DNA of 64,000 bases from JBICHN01 sp043101845 (GCA_043101845.1 JBICHN010000011.1:1-64000); one strand, 5' to 3'. Positions 25,432-34,530 are shown, counted from the first letter of the stretch. Notes: generated by a model from the letters alone, not told the origin. A program made the numbers and translations.

Positions 25432-26910
25432 ATGCCGGCGCCGCAACTCATCATCTGCGCGCGGGACGATTCACCCGCCCATCGCGCGCTCGACGCCGCG
25501 GCCGATCTCACCGGGCGCCTCGTGACCGATGACTGGGCCGCGGCCTGCGACGCGATCTCGCCTTCGCTCACGCAGCTCTTCATCGCCGACGCGGACCCGT
25601 GGAACGACGCGTGGCTCCGGCGTCTCGCCGAATTGCGACCGATCGAGAACCGGCTCGTCGTCGTGCTGCTCAGCCCGAGCCGCGAGGCCGAGCACGCGAT
25701 CGGCGCGATCGGCGCCGGCTGCTGGGAATACCTCATCAAGCCGGTCGAGCCCGCGCGACTCGCCGCGGCCCTCGACGACGCGGCGCGGATCGTGCGCGGC
25801 TCGAGAGCCGGCGACGAGCGCGATCGACTGCTCGACGACGACGACCTCAATCGCCCGCGCGGCTCGCGCCTCATCGGCCAGAGCCCCGCGATGCTCCGCG
25901 TCTACAAGCAGATCGGCCAGGCGGCGCCGAGCGACTTCGAAGTCCTCGTGACCGGCGAATCGGGCACGGGCAAGGAACTCGTCTGCCGCGCCATTCACGA
26001 CAACAGCCCGCGCCGCGACGGGCCGTTCATCGCGATCAACTGCGCCGCGATACCCGATCAACTCCTCGAGTCCGAACTCTTCGGTCACGAGAAGGGCGCC
26101 TTCACCGGCGCCGACCGCCGGCGCCTCGGCAAGTTTGAACTCGCCGCGGGCGGCACGGTGCTCCTCGACGAGATCGGCGACATGAGCCCGATCCTCCAGG
26201 CGAAGCTCCTGCGGCTCATTCAGGACCGCACCTTCTACCGCGTCGGCGGGAACGAACTGCTCCGCGCCGATGTCCGCCTGCTCGCGGCGACGCATCAGCC
26301 GCTCGAGCGCCTCATCGCGGAGAAGAAGTTCCGCGCCGATCTCTACTACCGCCTCAAGGTCATGCACATCGCGCTCGCGCCGCTCCGATCCCGCGAGGAA
26401 GATGTCATCATGCTCGCGCACCACTTCGTGGCGCAGAACAACGCGCGGCTCGGACGCAACATCACCGCGTTTCACCCGTGGTCGATCAAGCGACTCCTCG
26501 AGCACGACTGGCCGGGCAATGTGCGCGAACTCGAGAATGTCATCAAGCAGGCGATGGCCGTCGCGCACGGCGGCGTCCTGCTGCCCGAATTCCTGCCCGA
26601 GATGATGCCCCGCGCGCGGCTCGGCGTCGGTCTCGGCGGCGAAGCCGTCGAACCGCCGCGCGACGCGATGGCGCCGGCGCCCGCAACCACGGCCGCCGCG
26701 CCGAACGGCGCGGTCGACCGGCTCGTCGGATCGATCCTCGACGAACACGACGCGGACGCGCTCGACGCGTTCCGCGATCGCCTCGAAGGCGCGCTCCTCC
26801 GCGCCGCCCTCGACCGCCACGACGGCAACATCTCCGCCGCCGCCCGCCACCTCGGCGTCACCCGCGTCACGCTGCGCAAGAAACTCAAAGCCCTCAACAA
26901 CGACGAATAG
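25432..26910 (+). CDS. Sigma-54-dependent response regulator, NtrC family
   Basis: 492 aa. An N-terminal receiver domain has probable phospho-acceptor Asp53 (LFIAD) and conserved Lys103 (LIKPVE). A central AAA+ domain carries Walker A GESGTGKE (175-182), the sigma-54 contact loop GAFTGA (222-227) and Walker B LLDEIGD (244-250). A Fis-type helix-turn-helix at the C terminus reads NISAAARHLGVTRVTLRKKLK. It activates RpoN promoters by ATP hydrolysis. The receiver lacks the usual acidic pair at its start (ICARDDS instead of VDDD), so phosphorylation may be weak. No cognate kinase adjoins it; targets unknown. Confidence 0.93.
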   Translation: MPAPQLIICARDDSPAHRALDAAADLTGRLVTDDWAAACDAISPSLTQLFIADADPWNDAWLRRLAELRPIENRLVVVLLSPSREAEHAIGAIGAGCWEYLIKPVEPARLAAALDDAARIVRGSRAGDERDRLLDDDDLNRPRGSRLIGQSPAMLRVYKQIGQAAPSDFEVLVTGESGTGKELVCRAIHDNSPRRDGPFIAINCAAIPDQLLESELFGHEKGAFTGADRRRLGKFELAAGGTVLLDEIGDMSPILQAKLLRLIQDRTFYRVGGNELLRADVRLLAATHQPLERLIAEKKFRADLYYRLKVMHIALAPLRSREEDVIMLAHHFVAQNNARLGRNITAFHPWSIKRLLEHDWPGNVRELENVIKQAMAVAHGGVLLPEFLPEMMPRARLGVGLGGEAVEPPRDAMAPAPATTAAAPNGAVDRLVGSILDEHDADALDAFRDRLEGALLRAALDRHDGNISAAARHLGVTRVTLRKKLKALNNDE

Positions 26911-26916
26911 GCCGTC

Positions 26917-27783
26917 GGGTGGCTGTGGCTGAGGCTCGCCTCCGGTAGGTCAGGCTATTGCCTGCCGGTTGGGCGCACGGATTCACCCGCGTGTTCCGCC
27001 CAATCCGAACCGCGCTCAACCACGCACGCCCAACCGTTCGGCGACAGCCGAACCTACTGGACGCCATCCTCGTCTCACACACGCTCGTTCCATCCGCGGT
27101 GGGTTCCGCGGCGCTCCAACCACAGCCACCCCTTGGGAGGAGGGCTGAGATCTGAAATCTCAAATTTGAAATTTCAGATCTCAAATCTCAGATCTCCGGC
27201 TCCCTCCTCCGTGTGCCACGGCCTTCCAGGCCGTGCATCGAATGGAACGACGACGCGCGCGACGCCGCGGGCGCGCGTTATCCCGCGCGCCGTCCGCGCC
27301 GCCACACTGCACGACACGGCAGTGGCACACAAATGTTTCCACCGAGTCTTTCCGCGATGCTCAGGGTGGCTGTGGCTGAGGTTCGGGGAAGCCACAGGTC
27401 GGACGGCGCGCGAAGGAAGAAGAAGATTCGAAATCTCAGATTTGAGATTTGAGATCCATCAGGGAGGTCAGGCTATTGCCTGCCGGTTGGGCGCACGGAT
27501 TCACCCGCGTGTTCCGCCCAACCCGAACCCCGCTCAACCACGCACGCCCAACCGTTCGGCGACAGCCGAACCTACTGGACGCCATCCTCGTCTCACACAC
27601 GCTCGTTCCATCCGCGGTGGGTTCCGCGGCGCTCCAACCACAGCCACCCCTCGAGCTGAGGACTGAAATCTGAATTCTCAAGTCTCAAATCTCAAATCTC
27701 ATCCTCTCGCCCACACCCGAATCGTCCCCCAAGCCGGACTGGAGCGCGACGACGCGAAGCGTCGGCCGCGGAGGTCCGGTTCG
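26917..27783 (+). repeat. Repeat mosaic 3 (C, B, D, A, E modules)
   Basis: Gene-free. In order: C left end 26917-26940, B 26945-27057, C right end 27088-27131, D 27146-27197, A 27211-27330, C left end 27364-27407, D 27428-27456, B variant 27463-27575 (GGAGG in place of GTAGG), C right end 27606-27649, D 27660-27705, E 27731-27783. The same module types and spacings as in mosaics 1 and 2 recur in another order. Confidence 0.85.
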
Positions 27784-27801
27784 AACGAAGGACGGCCTCC
27801 C

Positions 27802-27864
27802 GCCTACCCCGCCGCGCCCACGACCGCGTCCCAGTCCACCGGCTTCGACGCGTCGAGCCGCGGG
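27802..27864 (+). repeat. 63-bp direct repeat of the threonine synthase 3' end (distal copy)
   Basis: Matches 29501-29563 with two mismatches. The proximal copy contains the stop and last codons of the minus-strand threonine synthase gene. The copies bracket the low-GC TPR gene, so this looks like a target duplication or attachment-type remnant. It ends in a run of ten G. Confidence 0.75.
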
Positions 27865-27928
27865 GGGGGGGCGATCACGCGCCGGATCCGAAGAAGTCCT
27901 AACGGGAGATCGATGGCTCCTGAATACC

Positions 27929-27934
27929 TATAAT
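27929..27934 (+). promoter_or_regulatory. Putative -10 box TATAAT for the TPR gene
   Basis: A perfect TATAAT lies 54 bp before the TPR start in an AT-rich patch unlike the surrounding chromosome. No good -35 match was seen. Confidence 0.35.
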
Positions 27935-27987
27935 CCTACTAGGTCTTTATATGAATCTGCTTAACCACAGTGCGCCGGAGTAGCCCG

Positions 27988-29496
27988 ATGCCACATCGAC
28001 TCGCTGAATGGATTAGTCGCAACAGTTTGTGGGGCGCGTTTCTTGGCTTTATCGGGGGCTTGTTGGTGGGGGTTATCACTAGCGCAACAACGCTAATAAT
28101 TTGGATGGGAGACCGCCGATACAAGAGTTTCGAAGCAATTATAACAAGTTTCGAATCGGACATCGCGTCCGCAGAAATGCGCGGCGACAGCGAGCAGGCG
28201 GGGACATTGCGGTTGCAAATGGAGGCAGTACATAAGCAATGGCGAGCTCAAGAATTATTGCGAAGTAATGTTGCGCCACTGCAAGTGCTAGCGAGTTACG
28301 ATGCCCCATTTCAGTCCGAAGCAGCGCGATCCAATCTCATCCGCCTTCTAGGAGACGCATCTGCTCTCGTGGGTAGTGATACGGAACTTAGCCTCTATAC
28401 AGCCTCCGCTTACCTTCGGTTGCGAAACTACGACCTTGCTCTCGCTGAGATACAGGTATTTCTTGCGGCTTATCCCGAGGACGCCATTGGACGTCTCGTT
28501 CAAGCGAATGTGCTTACGAAACTTGGGCGATATCGAGAAGCACTAAACACATGCGACCTGATTGATGACGCTCGATTCGAGGTATCGGTGAGTATTATAA
28601 AGGCAGGTGCCCATTCTGGAATGGGCGACCACGAGATGGCGCTGTCTATCCTGACTCCGATCGTCAATGAGGATGAAGATAACGCAAGAGCTTGGGTGAA
28701 CATGTCTCACGCTCTGGCGGGTCTCGGCCGCTTTACGGAGTCGACGCTGTCGGCGGACCGAGCGATTAGTATCGCACCGCTCTCGTACGAAGCGCATCAC
28801 AATCGAGCCGCGGCACTTCAACACCAGAAGCGGTATCGCGAGAGTCTCGCAGCCTCGGAGCGTGCCCTCGAGTTGGCACCTGATCATTCGGACGCACACT
28901 TGGTTGCAGCGTCGAGTCTGCTCAGTTTGGGTCGAGCGCAGGAATGCCAACGACACCTCGAAATGTATCGAACTCGTGAGGGGATTACATCGAGAGGAGT
29001 TCTTGTGGAATCTCTTGTGGCGGTTGAACGAGGCGACCTTGATACCGCGGATCGGCTCACGATGGAGGCTACGCAACGCTGGCCAGATGATGAATGGGCG
29101 TGGCAGGCGCGTGGCTATGTGCTGTCCCGCGTTCATCGACACGGAGAAGCTATCGAAGCGTACGAAATAGCCCTAAGTGTTAATCGTCGCCTTCCTATGG
29201 CTATTGAGAACCTAACTCGACAATACTGCGAAGTGGCACAATATAGTCGAGTGCTATCCAAAATCGAAGAATTGCGGCCGTATCTCCCTGAGTCCGCTCT
29301 GCTGCTGTACAATGAAGCGATTGCCAGGGCATGCTTGGGAAGCGCTGAGCGGGCGGCTCAGTGTCTCGAAGAAGCAATTAGGCGCGACCCCTCATTAAGA
29401 GTAGTTGCTAAATCAGACCCTGGGTTAGCTTGCTTGCGAGAATTCAGTGATAGGATGCCGAAGTTGGAGGTATTGGTGGGTAGGCCGGAGAATTAG
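27988..29496 (+). CDS. Membrane-anchored TPR protein, foreign composition
   Basis: 502 aa from ATG 27988 (CGGAG 8 bases upstream; a GTG at 27970 is less likely). One transmembrane helix near residues 15-40 (LWGAFLGFIGGLLVGVITSATTLIIW), then a long series of TPR-like helix pairs such as DLALAEIQVFLAAYPEDAIG, RESLAASERALELAPDHSDA and GEAIEAYEIALSVNRRLPMA. G+C is about half, far below its neighbours, and codon use (AAT, GAA, TTA, CTA) is unlike them, pointing to transfer. It is bracketed by a 63-bp duplication of the threonine synthase 3' end. Probable protein-protein scaffold; partner unknown. Confidence 0.8.
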   Translation: MPHRLAEWISRNSLWGAFLGFIGGLLVGVITSATTLIIWMGDRRYKSFEAIITSFESDIASAEMRGDSEQAGTLRLQMEAVHKQWRAQELLRSNVAPLQVLASYDAPFQSEAARSNLIRLLGDASALVGSDTELSLYTASAYLRLRNYDLALAEIQVFLAAYPEDAIGRLVQANVLTKLGRYREALNTCDLIDDARFEVSVSIIKAGAHSGMGDHEMALSILTPIVNEDEDNARAWVNMSHALAGLGRFTESTLSADRAISIAPLSYEAHHNRAAALQHQKRYRESLAASERALELAPDHSDAHLVAASSLLSLGRAQECQRHLEMYRTREGITSRGVLVESLVAVERGDLDTADRLTMEATQRWPDDEWAWQARGYVLSRVHRHGEAIEAYEIALSVNRRLPMAIENLTRQYCEVAQYSRVLSKIEELRPYLPESALLLYNEAIARACLGSAERAAQCLEEAIRRDPSLRVVAKSDPGLACLREFSDRMPKLEVLVGRPEN

Positions 29497-29500
29497 TGCG

Positions 29501-29563
29501 GCCTACCCCGCCGCGCCCACCACCGCGTCCCAGTCCACCGGCTTCGACGCGTCGATCCGCGGG
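29501..29563. repeat. 63-bp direct repeat, proximal copy (inside threonine synthase 3' end)
   Basis: Partner of 27802-27864 with two mismatches. It starts two bases beyond the threonine synthase stop and covers the last codons of that gene, so the gene remains intact after the insertion. Confidence 0.75.
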
Positions 29564-30744
29564 AGGTCGGTCGCGATCGCTTCGAGGTACTTCTGCGCTG
29601 CGCCGGTGTTGAAGATGACGACCTCGGCGTCGTCCGCGAGCGCGCCCTTCGCGGCGAGCGACGCGAGCGCGCCGACGCAGGCCGCCGCCTCGGGACAGAT
29701 CGAGATCCCCGTGAGCCGGCTCGCCTCGCGCATGAGCGGCAGAATCTCCGCTTCGTCCGTCGCGAGCGCCGCGCCTTCGCTCTCGCGCACCGCGTCGAGA
29801 ATCATGAAATCGCCCACCGCCGCGGGCACGCGGATCCCGCTGGCGATCGTCTTCGCATCCTCGAACCGCTCGGCGTGCCGGTCGCCCCGCTCGAACGCGC
29901 GCACGATCGGGCAGCAACCCGACGACTGGCACGCATAAAGGCGCGGCCGCTTCTCTTCTTCGAGCCAGCCGAGCGTCGCGAGTTCCGCGAACGCCTTCCA
30001 CATGCCGATGAGTCCCGTGCCGCCGCCCGTCGGATAGAAGATCGCATCGGGCAGGCGCCAGCCGAGTTGCTCCGCGAGTTCGAGCCCCATCGTCTTCTTG
30101 CCCTCGATCCGGTAGGGCTCGCGAAGCGTGGACACATCGAACCAGCCGAGCCGCTCGCGCCCTTCGCGCACGAGGCGGCCGCACTCGTCGATGAGCGCGT
30201 TCACGCGGAACGCGCGGGCGCCGTAGAGCGACGCTTCGTACTGGTTTACTTCGGGCGTGTCGTCGGGCATGAAGACGAACGCCTCGAGCCCGGCCCGGGC
30301 CGCGTACGCGGCGAGCGCGCCGCCGGCGTTGCCCGCGGTCGGCACGGCGAGGCGCTTCGCCCCGAGTTCCTTCGCGCGGCTCACCGCCATCGTCATGCCG
30401 CGCGACTTGAACGACCCCGTCGGGAGCTGCGACTCATCCTTGATCCACACGCGCCCGACGCCGTACTTCTTTGCGAGCCGCGGCGCGCTGAGCATCGGGC
30501 TCATGCCCTCGCCGAGCGTCACGATGTGCTCGTCGCTCTCGACGGGAAGCAGTTCGCGGTACCGCCACAGCGTCGGATCACGCCGCGCAATGTCGGAGCG
30601 CGACACCGCGTCGCCGATCGCGTCATAGTCGTAGCGCACCCACAGCGGCCGCCCGGCGTGCGTGGTCTGCAACTCCGTATGCGGCAGCGTCACGCCCGGC
30701 TCGATCGCCGATTCGAGATGGGTCACGAACGACCCTCGGCCCAT
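29503..30744 (-). CDS. thrC: Threonine synthase-like PLP enzyme
   Basis: 413 aa, ATG 30744 with GGAG five bases upstream. Fold-type II PLP enzyme: the Schiff-base lysine is Lys113 in PTGSFKSRG, the substrate loop is TAGNAGGALAAYAA, and the phosphate-binding glycine loop is PTGGGTGLIG. It converts O-phosphohomoserine to threonine; the N-terminal LGEGMSPML motif favours threonine synthase over threonine dehydratase. No hom or thrB is nearby. The 3' end has been duplicated by the neighbouring TPR insertion, with the reading frame intact. It lies 26 bp after the sulfatase gene on the same strand. Confidence 0.9.
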   Translation of the reverse strand: MGRGSFVTHLESAIEPGVTLPHTELQTTHAGRPLWVRYDYDAIGDAVSRSDIARRDPTLWRYRELLPVESDEHIVTLGEGMSPMLSAPRLAKKYGVGRVWIKDESQLPTGSFKSRGMTMAVSRAKELGAKRLAVPTAGNAGGALAAYAARAGLEAFVFMPDDTPEVNQYEASLYGARAFRVNALIDECGRLVREGRERLGWFDVSTLREPYRIEGKKTMGLELAEQLGWRLPDAIFYPTGGGTGLIGMWKAFAELATLGWLEEEKRPRLYACQSSGCCPIVRAFERGDRHAERFEDAKTIASGIRVPAAVGDFMILDAVRESEGAALATDEAEILPLMREASRLTGISICPEAAACVGALASLAAKGALADDAEVVIFNTGAAQKYLEAIATDLPRIDASKPVDWDAVVGAAG

Positions 30745-30770
30745 TCCACTCCGATCGTGCCGCGAACGGC

Positions 30771-32813
30771 TCAGTCTTCACGAAGTGTAATCCGCACTCC
30801 GGCGATCTTCACGAGCGAGACATGCTGGTCGCCGGACAACTCACCGAGCTTGTCCGCGATGAGCACCACGCCGTGGTTCTCGTCCGGGTGGTCGCGCCAC
30901 CAGCGGAGCTTGTCCGCCAGCTCCTCCGAGGGCCCGAGCGAAAGCGCGGCGCCGTAGGTGAGCGGCGAGCCACGCAGGGCGTCACCCACCGGGTCCGGAA
31001 TGATGTGCGGCGCGAAATCGACCAGGCCGAGTTCGACCGAGCCATCGTACTCGTTCCGCAGACGGCTCCACCGCGGTCGTCCCCCCGTCCAGTCCCGCGT
31101 CATCGCGAACGCCCGCACCGGACCGATGTCCGTCTCGTCCGACTCGGTCGAATCGAACCGGAACACGATGAAGATCTCCGCCGCGACGATGTCGTCCCAG
31201 TCCGCCCAGGCGGGGAACTGCGGCTCGATCGCGTCGATGTCGAAGCGGAGGAAGGTCCGCGTCTCGAGCGCGCGGCCGGAAGTGTCGTGCCCGACCTCGA
31301 GGAAGAACGGACGCTGGTCATCGTCGCTGTCAAGCGCCATCGTGTGCGTCACGCCGATATCGATGTTGCGCGAACTCGGCACGCCCGTCGCGACCGGCCA
31401 CTCGTGCCGCAGCGCCGTACGCAGCACGCGGTAGACCGAAGCCTCGGGGTCGGACAGGCCGCCGACCATGAGGTTGCGGTCCTCGTCCGGATCGTCGTCG
31501 AGGTCGTAGAGCTCGTCGCGGCCGAAGGGCGTGAGCCCCGCGCCGCCTCCCGGCATGATGAGCTTCCACCGCCCGTCCGTGATCGACACGCGATGCGACG
31601 CGGGCTCGTTCGGATGACCGAGCGTCGACACCGCGTACGACCGCTCGGGCAGCGGATCGTTCGACCAGTTGATCGAATCGGCGAAGGAGTAGCTCCACCG
31701 CGGCGCGTCGCCGCGCGATTCGGACGGCACGCCCGCGATGTCCGCGATCGTGTCGTAGAAGTCGACATAGCTCACGAGGCGGTCTTCGACGCGCCCCTCC
31801 GGCACGCGCTCGCCGTAGATGATGAGCGGTACGCGCGAGCCGCCTTCGTAGATCGTTCCCTTCGCCCGGTCGGCGCGGATCGCGACTTCCTGCGGCACGC
31901 CGTTGTCGCTCGTGAAGATGACCACCGTGTCGCTGTCGCCGTTGTACTCGCCGTCCGACTCCATCACCTCGAGCGAACGGAGCAGCCGGCGCAGTTCGGT
32001 GTCGATCGATTCGACGACCGCCCGGTAGCGGTGCCGGTTGCTGTCGCGCCAGGGCGCGTAGTAGTTCTCGCCGCTCGGGAGCAGCGACTCGTCGACCTTC
32101 CACCACAGGAATGGTTCGCGACCCGACATGTCGATGCGGCTGTGCGGATCAATGCTCCAGAAGAAGAGCGCATACGGCTGATCGCGGTTCGGCCGCGTCT
32201 CGACCGCGTCGATCGCGATATCGATCATGCGTGTGATGTGCTCGTCGCCGAGTTCGAGCGGGTCGTCGTAGCGGACATACTGCTGGTACGGATGAAACTC
32301 GTCGAAGCCCTGCTGCGACGGAAGCTGCCCGCGATCGCCGTCGTACCCGACATGCCACTTGTCGACGAGGATCGTGTAGTAGCCCGCGGCCTGGAGCGCC
32401 TCGGCGATCGTGCGCTCCTGCGTCTGGAGTGACACGAGATCGCGATCGGGACGCGGCCGCGTCTCGTTCACGACGCCGTTCACGCCGGTCTCGAACGCGT
32501 GACGCCCGGTGAGCAGCCCGGCCCGCGTCGGGGAGCAGTAGGGGGTCACGCGGAGGTTCGTGAACGCGACGCCCTCGCTCGCGAGGTCGTCCATCGTCGG
32601 CGTATGAACCTCGAGCCGGTTCGGCCACGGGTCGCCTTCGATGGCGTCGACGCCCTGGTCGTCGGTCACGAAGAAGATGAGGTTCGGGCGATCCTGCGCG
32701 AAACCGGTCGACGCGAGCGCGGCGCCGGCCGACGCGACGACGGCCCGCATGAGCCGACCCCAGCCGCGCCGACGAACGAACAGCGCCCGTCGCGCGCACA
32801 CATCCACGACCAT
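30771..32813 (-). CDS. Exported sulfatase (formylglycine type)
   Basis: 680 aa from ATG 32813, which follows GGGAGGGAC; the frame extends to 32945 without a better start. A signal peptide (about 1-39, ...ASTGFAQ) leads into DRPNLIFFVTDDQG with metal-binding Asp51-Asp52. The active-site motif is C93-S-P-T-R followed by AGLLTGR, the formylglycine signature matured by FGE. The usual C-terminal sulfatase fold (ALFFWSIDPH, VVIFTSDNGVPQE) is followed by an extra domain of about 200 aa with SFVRFDID-like beta-rich content. It probably removes sulfate from sulfated polysaccharide outside the cytoplasm. The 5' neighbour encodes KDPG aldolase. Confidence 0.92.
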   Translation of the reverse strand: MVVDVCARRALFVRRRGWGRLMRAVVASAGAALASTGFAQDRPNLIFFVTDDQGVDAIEGDPWPNRLEVHTPTMDDLASEGVAFTNLRVTPYCSPTRAGLLTGRHAFETGVNGVVNETRPRPDRDLVSLQTQERTIAEALQAAGYYTILVDKWHVGYDGDRGQLPSQQGFDEFHPYQQYVRYDDPLELGDEHITRMIDIAIDAVETRPNRDQPYALFFWSIDPHSRIDMSGREPFLWWKVDESLLPSGENYYAPWRDSNRHRYRAVVESIDTELRRLLRSLEVMESDGEYNGDSDTVVIFTSDNGVPQEVAIRADRAKGTIYEGGSRVPLIIYGERVPEGRVEDRLVSYVDFYDTIADIAGVPSESRGDAPRWSYSFADSINWSNDPLPERSYAVSTLGHPNEPASHRVSITDGRWKLIMPGGGAGLTPFGRDELYDLDDDPDEDRNLMVGGLSDPEASVYRVLRTALRHEWPVATGVPSSRNIDIGVTHTMALDSDDDQRPFFLEVGHDTSGRALETRTFLRFDIDAIEPQFPAWADWDDIVAAEIFIVFRFDSTESDETDIGPVRAFAMTRDWTGGRPRWSRLRNEYDGSVELGLVDFAPHIIPDPVGDALRGSPLTYGAALSLGPSEELADKLRWWRDHPDENHGVVLIADKLGELSGDQHVSLVKIAGVRITLRED

Positions 32814-32969
32814 GATGTCCCTCCCGGTCCGGGTCCTGTGTGGGGCCCCGCCGCCGAACGGCGCGAGGCGAGTCGCAGCCACCTTGAAACAGTCCGATAG
32901 CCCTACGGCGACCATTGTCCGCGCGCCGGGAGGACGCTGCAACATGAATCGCGCGCCGGACTCGTAAAT

Positions 32970-33605
32970 TCAACCGATTTTTCGCGTCGCCGCGAGCAGC
33001 CGCCGCCCGCGCGCCTCGATCGCGTCGAACCGTCCCGCGGCGAGATCGTCGGCATCGAAGAGCGGCGCCACGAAGCCGATCGCCCACGCCCCGGCCGCGA
33101 GGTACGCCGCGGCGTTCGTCTCGTCGACGCCGCTCGTCGGCACGATGCGCAGGAAGGGCATCGGGCCGAGGCACGCCTTCACGAACGCGGCGCCGATCCC
33201 GGGCGCCGGGAAGAGCTTCTGCAGCCCCGCGCCCGCCCGGTGCGCCCGGAGCATTTCCGTCGGCGTGTGCGTCCCGGGCATGCACGCGACGCCGAGCCGC
33301 GCCGCCTCCTCGATGACCGCCTCGTCGACGACCGGCGAGACGAGGAACCGCGCGCCGGCTTCGACCGCGGCCCGCGCGTCGTCGACGGTCAGCACCGTTC
33401 CGGCGCCGATGACGACCCCGGCGCGCTTCGAGAACGCGGCGAGGTGCTCGAGCACATCCGGCGTCGTCATCGTGAACTCGGCGATCGTGAAGCCGGCCCG
33501 CAGCGCCGCCTCCATCGCCGGCGCGACCGCGTCGGGCCGGTCGGTCCGCAAAATCGCGGACGCCCGCTCACGCCGGAATCGTTCGATGAACTCCTCTGGC
33601 CGCAT
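32970..33605 (-). CDS. eda: 2-keto-3-deoxy-6-phosphogluconate aldolase (KDPG aldolase)
   Basis: 211 aa, the usual length. It cleaves KDPG to pyruvate and glyceraldehyde 3-phosphate in the Entner-Doudoroff or uronate pathways through a Schiff base. Active-site residues are visible: Glu43 in AEFTMTTP and Lys130 in QKLFPAPG, with GTVLT and SPVVDEAV strands of the barrel. A KHG or KDPGal aldolase activity is possible because the family is promiscuous. The sulfatase gene lies 157 bp downstream on the same strand, which would suit degradation of sulfated acidic polysaccharide; the link is contextual. Confidence 0.9.
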   Translation of the reverse strand: MRPEEFIERFRRERASAILRTDRPDAVAPAMEAALRAGFTIAEFTMTTPDVLEHLAAFSKRAGVVIGAGTVLTVDDARAAVEAGARFLVSPVVDEAVIEEAARLGVACMPGTHTPTEMLRAHRAGAGLQKLFPAPGIGAAFVKACLGPMPFLRIVPTSGVDETNAAAYLAAGAWAIGFVAPLFDADDLAAGRFDAIEARGRRLLAATRKIG

Positions 33606-33757
33606 CGCTATCGCCCCTTCGCCGTGAAACCGCGCTCATTTCGACCGCGGCCATCCTAGCCCCGAAACCGCCCGGTGAATCCGCCCCGGTCGCCCCGGCG
33701 AAGACAGAAGCGGACCGCGAATGGAAACCACTTTGTTCGACCGAATGGAGAAAAGTC

Positions 33758-33982
33758 ATGAAGGCCGTTGATGTGATCGTCGCTGTGTTGCTTGTGGTCG
33801 GTGGACTCAACTGGGGGCTCGTGGGCCTCTTCCAGTTCGACCTCGTCGCCACGCTCTTCGGCGGAACGGACGCGATCCTCGCCCGCATCGTGTACATCCT
33901 CGTCGGCGTCGCCGCGGTGTACCAGATCGTCGGCCTCCGCTCGATCCAGCGCCGCTGGCATGTCCAGCCCGCGATCGCGTGA
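33758..33982 (+). CDS. DUF378 small membrane protein
   Basis: 74 aa with two transmembrane helices (VIVAVLLVVGGLNWGLVGLF and ILARIVYILVGVAAVYQIVGL). The GGLNWGLVG signature is diagnostic of DUF378. GGAG lies seven bases before the ATG. Function is unknown in the family. It is divergent from eda with about 150 bp between. No other gene follows for 550 bp, and an intrinsic terminator occurs at 34296-34335. Confidence 0.88.
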   Translation: MKAVDVIVAVLLVVGGLNWGLVGLFQFDLVATLFGGTDAILARIVYILVGVAAVYQIVGLRSIQRRWHVQPAIA

Positions 33983-34295
33983 GGCGACGCATAGGAGACG
34001 AGACGAATCGGGCGCCGGCCACGGACGCCGCGCCCGGTTCGACGCCCCGGAGGAACCGCGGCGTGATCTCACCTCTTACGGTTGAATCGCGCTGACCAGA
34101 CCAGACCAGACCAGACCGACCCGACCGACTGAACGACCGACCGACCGCGTGAGAGTAAACGGCGCCAGGCCGAGCAGAACCGAACCGAACCACGCACGCA
34201 CTCTTTCTTTCTCTTTCTCTCTCACGCCCCTGCGCCCGGACACGGACGCCGACCCCACGCAGGGGACCACGCACACACGCTGCTCTCCTCAGCAC
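33983..34295 (+). other. Gene-free stretch with simple-sequence tracts
   Basis: Contains a GACCA tandem tract at about 34094-34116, a pyrimidine CTTT-rich tract near 34200-34222 and no convincing coding frame. It ends at a strong intrinsic terminator, so a small RNA or a long 3' UTR of the DUF378 gene is possible. Confidence 0.35.
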
Positions 34296-34335
34296 ACGAA
34301 CGCCGGCCCCACGGTCCGGCGTTCGTTGTATTTTT
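34296..34335 (+). terminator. Rho-independent terminator
   Basis: Perfect 11-bp stem ACGAACGCCGG / CCGGCGTTCGT with a nine-base loop, followed by TGTATTTTT. This is the best intrinsic terminator in the window. The nearest upstream + strand gene is DUF378, more than 300 bp away. Confidence 0.8.
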
Positions 34336-34500
34336 CGGCGACTCGGCGCGCCCGCATAGTTCGAGACCGCCTCACACCCCTGCCCGCACACGCTTGCGGT
34401 TTCGCGGCGCGCCGGCCCCCCCGTGGCGCCGGGAACCCTTCCCCCCCGATCCGAGTCCGAAAACCGGCACGCTCTCGAAACTTCTTGATCCGGGGATGAA

Positions 34501-34524
34501 CTCCCGCGATACTCGACGCGGGAG
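34501..34524 (+). promoter_or_regulatory. Hairpin covering the ribosome-binding site of the HAF gene
   Basis: CTCCCGCG (34501-34508) pairs with CGCGGGAG (34517-34524), and the GGGAG of the right arm is the Shine-Dalgarno sequence six bases before ATG 34531. The stem would hide it, suggesting translational control. It could equally be a DNA operator. Confidence 0.45.
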
Positions 34525-34530
34525 TACTCG

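Noticed and set aside
27988..29496. TPR gene as part of a prophage or transposon
   Set aside because: No integrase, transposase or terminal inverted repeats were found; only the 63-bp duplication supports insertion.
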